In this document: piece by piece, positions 16,251 through 20,232 of the stretch
How positions within the stretch are numbered: position 1 is the stretch's first letter
How the letters are laid out: each line of letters opens with the position of its first letter
Assembly: GCA_003427395.1 (NCBI GenBank)
Contig: BFEA01001104.1
Coordinates: forward strand, 3,330 to 23,561
DNA length: 20,232 nucleotides
Direction of reading: 5' to 3'
Origin: Chara braunii
Lineage: Eukaryota; Streptophyta; Charophyceae; Charales; Characeae
Notes under the pieces: model-generated
The model's database searches: none
The model's input: the letters and a program-made list of their open reading frames with translations, nothing else
What the model was told of the DNA's origin: nothing
Made by a program: the position numbers and the translations under genes

Positions 16251-17249
16251 GCCTTGCTTGAGTGTTTGATACTATGCCAGTGGGATAGCTTTAACCAGGT
16301 CATCCAAATGCTCCTTCACGTGATGACAGTGTCATAGGGTTTCTTGCATTTGGTCTCCTGTTTTCCAATCCTTTCTGTCCTCATCCCAGAGATCCCTGAC
16401 TCCGAGCACCCCTCTTTTTACCCAGCTCTTTCAGGGCAAGGCTGAGCTTGACATGGTACCACCAATTGGGTTAGTCACTCGTCTCCTTTCGAACAGAGGT
16501 TGTTGGTAGACTTCTTCCTAGCGATCAGGGTATGGTCTGTCTGGAAGCGGGAGTCTACGCCAGGTTTTCAATAGGGAGGGCTAGAAGTTGTCCAAAATTC
16601 GGTTGTCTCTGTACAGCCCTTCCCTTGCTCGGGGGAGTTTTCGTGGAATTGTCCAGAAACGGTCCTCCAGCCATGTCAAGGGGTGAGTGGATTGGGGGGT
16701 TTCCAGGGCCAGTCGGGCCAGATGTTCCAGAGCCAGTACGCACCATGGACTCTGGGGGGCGAAAATGAGTTTTTTAATCCATTTAAGACGTAGTGCTTGC
16801 ACTTGCATGAGTGGGTCAATTATTCATAGGCCTCCCCTTTCCTTAGGTTGTATGATGGAATCCCATGCCACGCGGTTAATTACGTTATCGAGCTCGCCTT
16901 CCCCCCTCCATAAGAAAGTGGTCGCCTTTTTTAAGGCTGTTTTGTTTAGTGGCCACAATAGTAATTTGTACCATAAGGATGCGAAGATTACGTTGTTAAT
17001 CACTAATGCGCGTCCGAAAAGAGATGTGTGTTTGTTTCTCCAGTTTCCTAGTTTTTGCCTAGCCGGGTTGCCAATCCATTCGCCGTTGGTCGGCGGGCGT
17101 CCCTCGACGGTCATGGTAACACCTAGGATTCTTACTGGGGATTCCAAGGGCATCCATTTAATTCTAGGTGACTCGGGAGGACGCCCCCCTTGGTAATGGA
17201 TCCACCGCCCTTGAGTTTTGCTTCCCCAGTTGACTGTCATGTCGCGCAA
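16250..17249 (-). pseudogene. LINE-2 ORF2: region after RT
   Basis: The minus strand encodes VNWGSKTQG (17225-17200), VRILGVTMTVEGRPP, NWRNKHTSLFGRALVINN (17050-16997), a close match to the usual W-x-x-R-x-L-S-x-x-G-R-x-x-[LV]-I-N block, then LWYKLLLWPLNKTALKKATT, FLWRGEGELDNVINRVAW and PKERGGL. After a stop come DPLMQVQALRLKWIKKLIF and, near 16350-16425, GVLGVRDLWDEDRKDWKTGD. These are the thumb and connection segments that follow L1 reverse transcriptases. 16824-17249 stays open for 141 codons, the best-kept coding piece here. Confidence 0.8.
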
Positions 17250-17998
17250 ACTTTTCCATCATTTGCTGGATTTCTTCCATGTTGCTGTGTGTGGTTTCCG
17301 CCTAGAAAGTGAGGTCATCTGCAAAAAGGAAGCATACTGGGATAGCCTCCTCTGGGATGTGCGTGATTCAAATTTTGGTAATGTTTTTATTTGCCCGGAG
17401 GTTGGGCAGCGAGCGCTTCCATAATGACCAGAAAGAGGAAGGGGGCGATTGGGTCCCCTTGACGGACGGAGCGTTCCAGACGCAGGGGTGGTGTTATGCA
17501 TTCGTTAACCTGGATGCAGGTGGTTGCATTCTGATGCAGGATCTGAATCCAGCGTCTAAAGTCTGATCCAAAATTCATTTTCTTCAGGCATTTATCTAAG
17601 AATAGCCAGTCTACATGGTCGTAGGTTTTTTCAAAATCGATGAAGACTAGTGCCGCGTTCTAACGGGAGTGTTTTGTGAGCTGAAGTACTTCGTGGATTA
17701 AAAGGATGTTCTCTTGAATGTCCCTATTCTCCATGAAGTCTGTTTGAGAGGGATGAATGATATCTTCCATCACCGGGATCATTCTGTTAGCTAAGGCTTT
17801 CGACTGCATTTTATAGATCACTGTGAGAAGTGTGATAGGGCGGTTTCCGTAGTTCCTGATATCCATTTTGTCCCCCTTTTTGTATAGGAGGGTTAATACT
17901 CCCTGCCCCACCCTTTCACCCATCTCGCCCGTGGTCCATACCTCTTCATAGAAGTCCATGATATCCTGACTTAGGAATTCCCATGTAGTTTTCCAAAA
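17250..17998 (-). pseudogene. LINE-2 ORF2: reverse transcriptase domain
   Basis: In order on the minus strand: FYEEVWTTGEMGERVGQGVL, LLYKKGDKMDIRNYGNRPI, QTDFMENRDIQENILLIHEV, then a stop, ALVFIDFEKTYDHVDW (motif A; aspartate codon at 17636-17638), SVRQGDPIAPFLFLVIMEAL (motif B) and, in a different frame, FLFADDLTF (motif C, aspartates at 17314-17319). All catalytic aspartates are present, but a stop separates the fingers from motif A and a frameshift separates B from C. The NYGNRPI segment has extra residues relative to N-[WY]-R-P-I. Confidence 0.88.
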
Positions 17999-18665
17999 TT
18001 ATTTGGGGAAGCCATCAATCTCTGGTGCTTTTTCCTCCTTCATTTGTAGGAGGGCGGTCCAGATTTTCTTTTTGGAGATTGGGGCTTCCAAGGAATTGCG
18101 CTGTTCAGGTGTCAATGATTTTTTCATTGGTTCCAAAAAGTCTTTGAGTTGACGATCGTGGTCTTGTGGGTCTGATCTGTCTATGTGAGAGGTAAAGAGG
18201 TCTTTGTAGAAATCGTATGTTATTTTGGCACACCTTGCTGTTGAGATGGCCAGATCCGAATCCATGGTTCGTGGTTCGTAGAGTGCCTCGATTGTTGTTC
18301 TTTTGGAACGAGGTATCGCCAGTTAAAAAAAACGGCCATCCATTACTCCTTCGGTTGAGAGATTGGATAGTCTTGCCCTGATCTGGGCTCCTTGCCAACG
18401 ATACTGTGCATGTTTCAAAAACTGAGCTTTTAGATCTTGTATTTGGGATTGTGATTCATCGGAGTTTGAATCTTGCCCTAATTCTTGCCCTTGCGAAAAT
18501 TGTTTCTGTTCGGCATCCATGAGACTTTGCATTATCAGGATTTTCTGTTGGTATCGCTGTGCGGCTATATGCTTGGAATATTCGTTGCATTTTTTCGCCA
18601 GGAAAAACAATCCATTGTTGAATCAAGCAATTAGAGATTCTTGCTGGGGACTCCGGTCCTTCCAA
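17999..18665 (-). pseudogene. LINE-2 ORF2: linker between endonuclease and RT
   Basis: Open minus-strand pieces include FFLAKKCNEYSKHIAAQRYQ with a glutamine/serine-rich helix, FLKHAQYRWQGAQIRARLSN (the W-x-x-x-x-x-x-x-R block), AKITYDFYKDLFTSHIDRSD and WTALLQMKEEKAPEIDGFPK. The last is the K-x-P-G-x-D-G-[FL] entry to the RT domain with E in place of the usual glycine. Stops after DGRFF and after FPK break the frame. Confidence 0.7.
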
Positions 18666-18745
18666 AAGGCCCAGGCCTACTGCAGGTACTTCTGGAAGGA
18701 TTTGAGATGGAGCAAAGAAGTGTTAAGTTTATAATAGTTGGCCCC

Positions 18746-19596
18746 CTAATCTGGCCGTTTTCGGAAGGTCCAGACTGCCACACACATCCTGTGATCCAGG
18801 CCTGGGTGCGGGCTAGTTGATAGTATTGCCGCCAAGGTTAGTCCTCCACTCAAGTCCTCTGAAGCTAGAATAAGATCGATTATCGACTTTGACAGTCTAT
18901 CGGGGTTATTATTGCGTAAGCAAGTAAAAGTTTTTTCGGTCAGGTGGCCTCGCCTGAAGGTGTCAAAAAGTGAGAGGGAAGTACACAAATCCCTTAGAAT
19001 CCCCTCATCCTCCTCTGCATTGTGTGCGGTGCGGGAGGGATTTTCCAACGGTCCAGCCACCTGTCCGGTACGGCGTTGAAATCCCCTGCTATTATTACCG
19101 GGATATCGGGGATAGGGATCGTCTCGATCTTATCGACAAAAACTTTTCTTTCCTAGGGGGTGTTAGGGGCATATATGGAAACAATGCATACTATTTCTAA
19201 TTTCAGCATGCCCAACACTCTAACCCACCTTCCTTCCACCCTGTCTTGTTTCCAATCGAGAACTTCGAGGCGAGATTCGGGTGGAATCCATATGGCCACC
19301 CCTGCACTTACTGGGGTAGGGGCAAAGACCTGGTATTTTAAAAAGGGCCAGACTTGCTTATGTGCCTTGTGATGATCCGGCAAGTCCATTCAGTGGGTTT
19401 CCTGGATGCAAATCACATCCGGCCACGTTCTTCCCCGCACCCCCCGCATCAAGTCCCACAACGCGTTGTTTTTTTCAGGGTTGCGTGAGGCTAGACCATT
19501 CACATTGATTGATCGAATATCCAGGTCTGCCTGCTGAACGGTATGCTTCCACTTTTGATTTTTACCATACACCACTTTCACCCAATCCATTTTTGC
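18746..19596 (-). pseudogene. LINE-2 ORF2: APE-type endonuclease domain
   Basis: Motifs in order on the minus strand: DIRSINVNGL (about 19527-19498), DVICIQETH, a TGA directly after it, AGVAIWIPPES, GRWVRV, CIVSIYAPNTP, a TAG, PVIIAGDFNAV (about 19110-19078), a frame change, SLFDTFRRGHLTEKTFTCLR, LSKSIIDLILASED and GLDHRMCVAVW. All conserved blocks of the L1/Tx1 endonuclease are there, although the final S-D-H has become L-D-H. Two in-frame stops and one frameshift disable it. Confidence 0.85.
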
Positions 19597-19683
19597 CTCG
19601 TGTGTTTCTCCTTCTCACTATTTTGATCGGAATGATGACCAATCCTGTATATCCCAATCTATTCCCTTGTTGATGATGTTCTT

Positions 19684-20232
19684 TCATAGTATTGTGCATA
19701 TACAGGTAAGCAGGTCATCTGTTGACCAAATATTGGTAGGCTTAATTTTTAGTTGCTGGGTGTCTTGGAGCATGTTGTGTGTGAGCCATTTCAGCCCCGC
19801 TTCTTTGTTGTCTTCAAATCTTACGTATATGTCTTTATAGACCATCTTCAGGTTCTCCGAAGATACGATGATGGTGGTTATTGCCCCTGGCTCGTCTTGA
19901 TTGGTGACAAAATCTGTGATTTCCTGGACACGTAGTGTCCCTTCCCTCTTCACGAGCCATCTATGCAGGGTCATCCCACCGTAGGTCGGGGCGTATGAGT
20001 CTTCTGGATCAGTCGGTAATAGACCCAATTCCCATTTCCCGGCCCTCTTTCTGATGGGGAGTACCAAAACTTTGTCCTCTTTTGGTAAACTTTTGTAGTA
20101 CATTCCCTTTTCAATGAGATGATGTATCTTTACTCGTTTGGAGAGACCCGCTTCATCTGATTTTAGTGTTTCTTTCTCCTTCCTTTGTTCGGTTATTTCT
20201 GCGTGCGCTATCGGCTGGGCATGGAGGGGGGG
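19684..20232 (-). CDS. LINE-2 ORF1-like C-terminal segment, partial at window edge
   Basis: An uninterrupted minus-strand frame of about 183 codons runs from the window edge to a TAG at 19684-19686, ending 88 bp upstream of the endonuclease part. It is highly charged: ITEQRKEKETLKSDEAGLSK is followed by KEDKVLVLPIRKRAGKWELG, MTLHRWLVKREGTLRVQEIT, AITTIIVSSENLKMVYKDIY and NKEAGLKWLTHNMLQDTQQL. Position fits ORF1, but I see no zinc knuckle and no DUF4283 signature. The strand-helix pattern could suit an RNA-binding domain; this is a guess. It is unusually intact compared with the rest of LINE-2. The true start is outside the window. Confidence 0.5.
   Translation of the reverse strand, partial: PPLHAQPIAHAEITEQRKEKETLKSDEAGLSKRVKIHHLIEKGMYYKSLPKEDKVLVLPIRKRAGKWELGLLPTDPEDSYAPTYGGMTLHRWLVKREGTLRVQEITDFVTNQDEPGAITTIIVSSENLKMVYKDIYVRFEDNKEAGLKWLTHNMLQDTQQLKIKPTNIWSTDDLLTCICTIL

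Larger units (their letters stand above)
14632..20232 (-). mobile_element. LINE-2: L1/Tx1-like retrotransposon, 5' end outside window
   Basis: Reading the minus strand: ORF1 part (20232-19684), endonuclease, linker, reverse transcriptase, C-terminal regions (to about 15300), 3' UTR and a 23-nt poly(A) tail (T run 14632-14654). At 5.6 kb it covers most of a full-length element and is not 5' truncated within the window. Endonuclease motifs SINVNGL, CIQETH and SIYAPN are closer to animal-type L1/Tx1 wording than to LINE-1's SWNVRGL, so it is a separate lineage. Many stops and frameshifts make it inactive. Confidence 0.85.

Overview
This window reads as repeat-derived DNA from a large eukaryotic nuclear genome. 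The coding remains are almost all non-LTR (LINE) retrotransposons of the L1 clade. One has the first ORF usual in land-plant and charophyte L1 elements: a DUF4283-like domain followed by a zinc knuckle. Tourist-like (PIF/Harbinger) miniature DNA transposons, long A/T tracts and microsatellites add to the picture. A streptophyte (plant or charophyte alga) is my best guess; the species cannot be read from the sequence. I found no convincing host gene, no rRNA, no functional tRNA and no CRISPR array.

Layout. 1-713: poly(A) at the window edge, then GC-rich non-coding DNA. 714-1478: a minus-strand LINE 3' end (copy A), split by a 550-bp Tourist-like MITE (865-1414, TSD TAA). 1855-1986: a 132-bp minus-strand LINE 3' end (copy B) with a perfect 16-bp TSD. 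2174-2562: a tandem duplication. 2708-3114: a second Tourist-like MITE (TSD TTA). 3217-3522: an element with long inverted repeats. 3571-4358: a 5'-truncated plus-strand LINE (copy E) with a perfect 16-bp TSD. About 4545-4712: a tRNA-like/SINE-like remnant.

5114-14630 holds LINE-1, a decayed plant-type L1 on the plus strand: ORF1, endonuclease, reverse transcriptase and C-terminal parts. It is cut at 9810/13617 by a 3.8-kb non-coding insertion (copy C). The short sequence ATGGAAGCC-R-GA is present on both sides, and the LINE-1 reading frame resumes right after it. The insertion carries a foldback palindrome array (10916-11702), microsatellites and a diverged tandem duplication (12110-12985). 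14632-20232 holds LINE-2 on the minus strand, a different L1/Tx1-like lineage. It runs from its poly(A) tail back past the right edge, and it probably landed in the 3' part of LINE-1.

The most notable signal is a 46-nt module in the 3' ends of copies A, B, C and D (LINE-2), with half of it also in E. It folds into two hairpins. Substitutions between copies preserve pairing, including compensatory changes, and A and D share further hairpins. This looks like a selected RNA structure near the tail, for example a signal for reverse-transcriptase recruitment, reused by elements whose bodies differ. All LINE reading frames carry stops or frameshifts, so nothing here looks able to move on its own.
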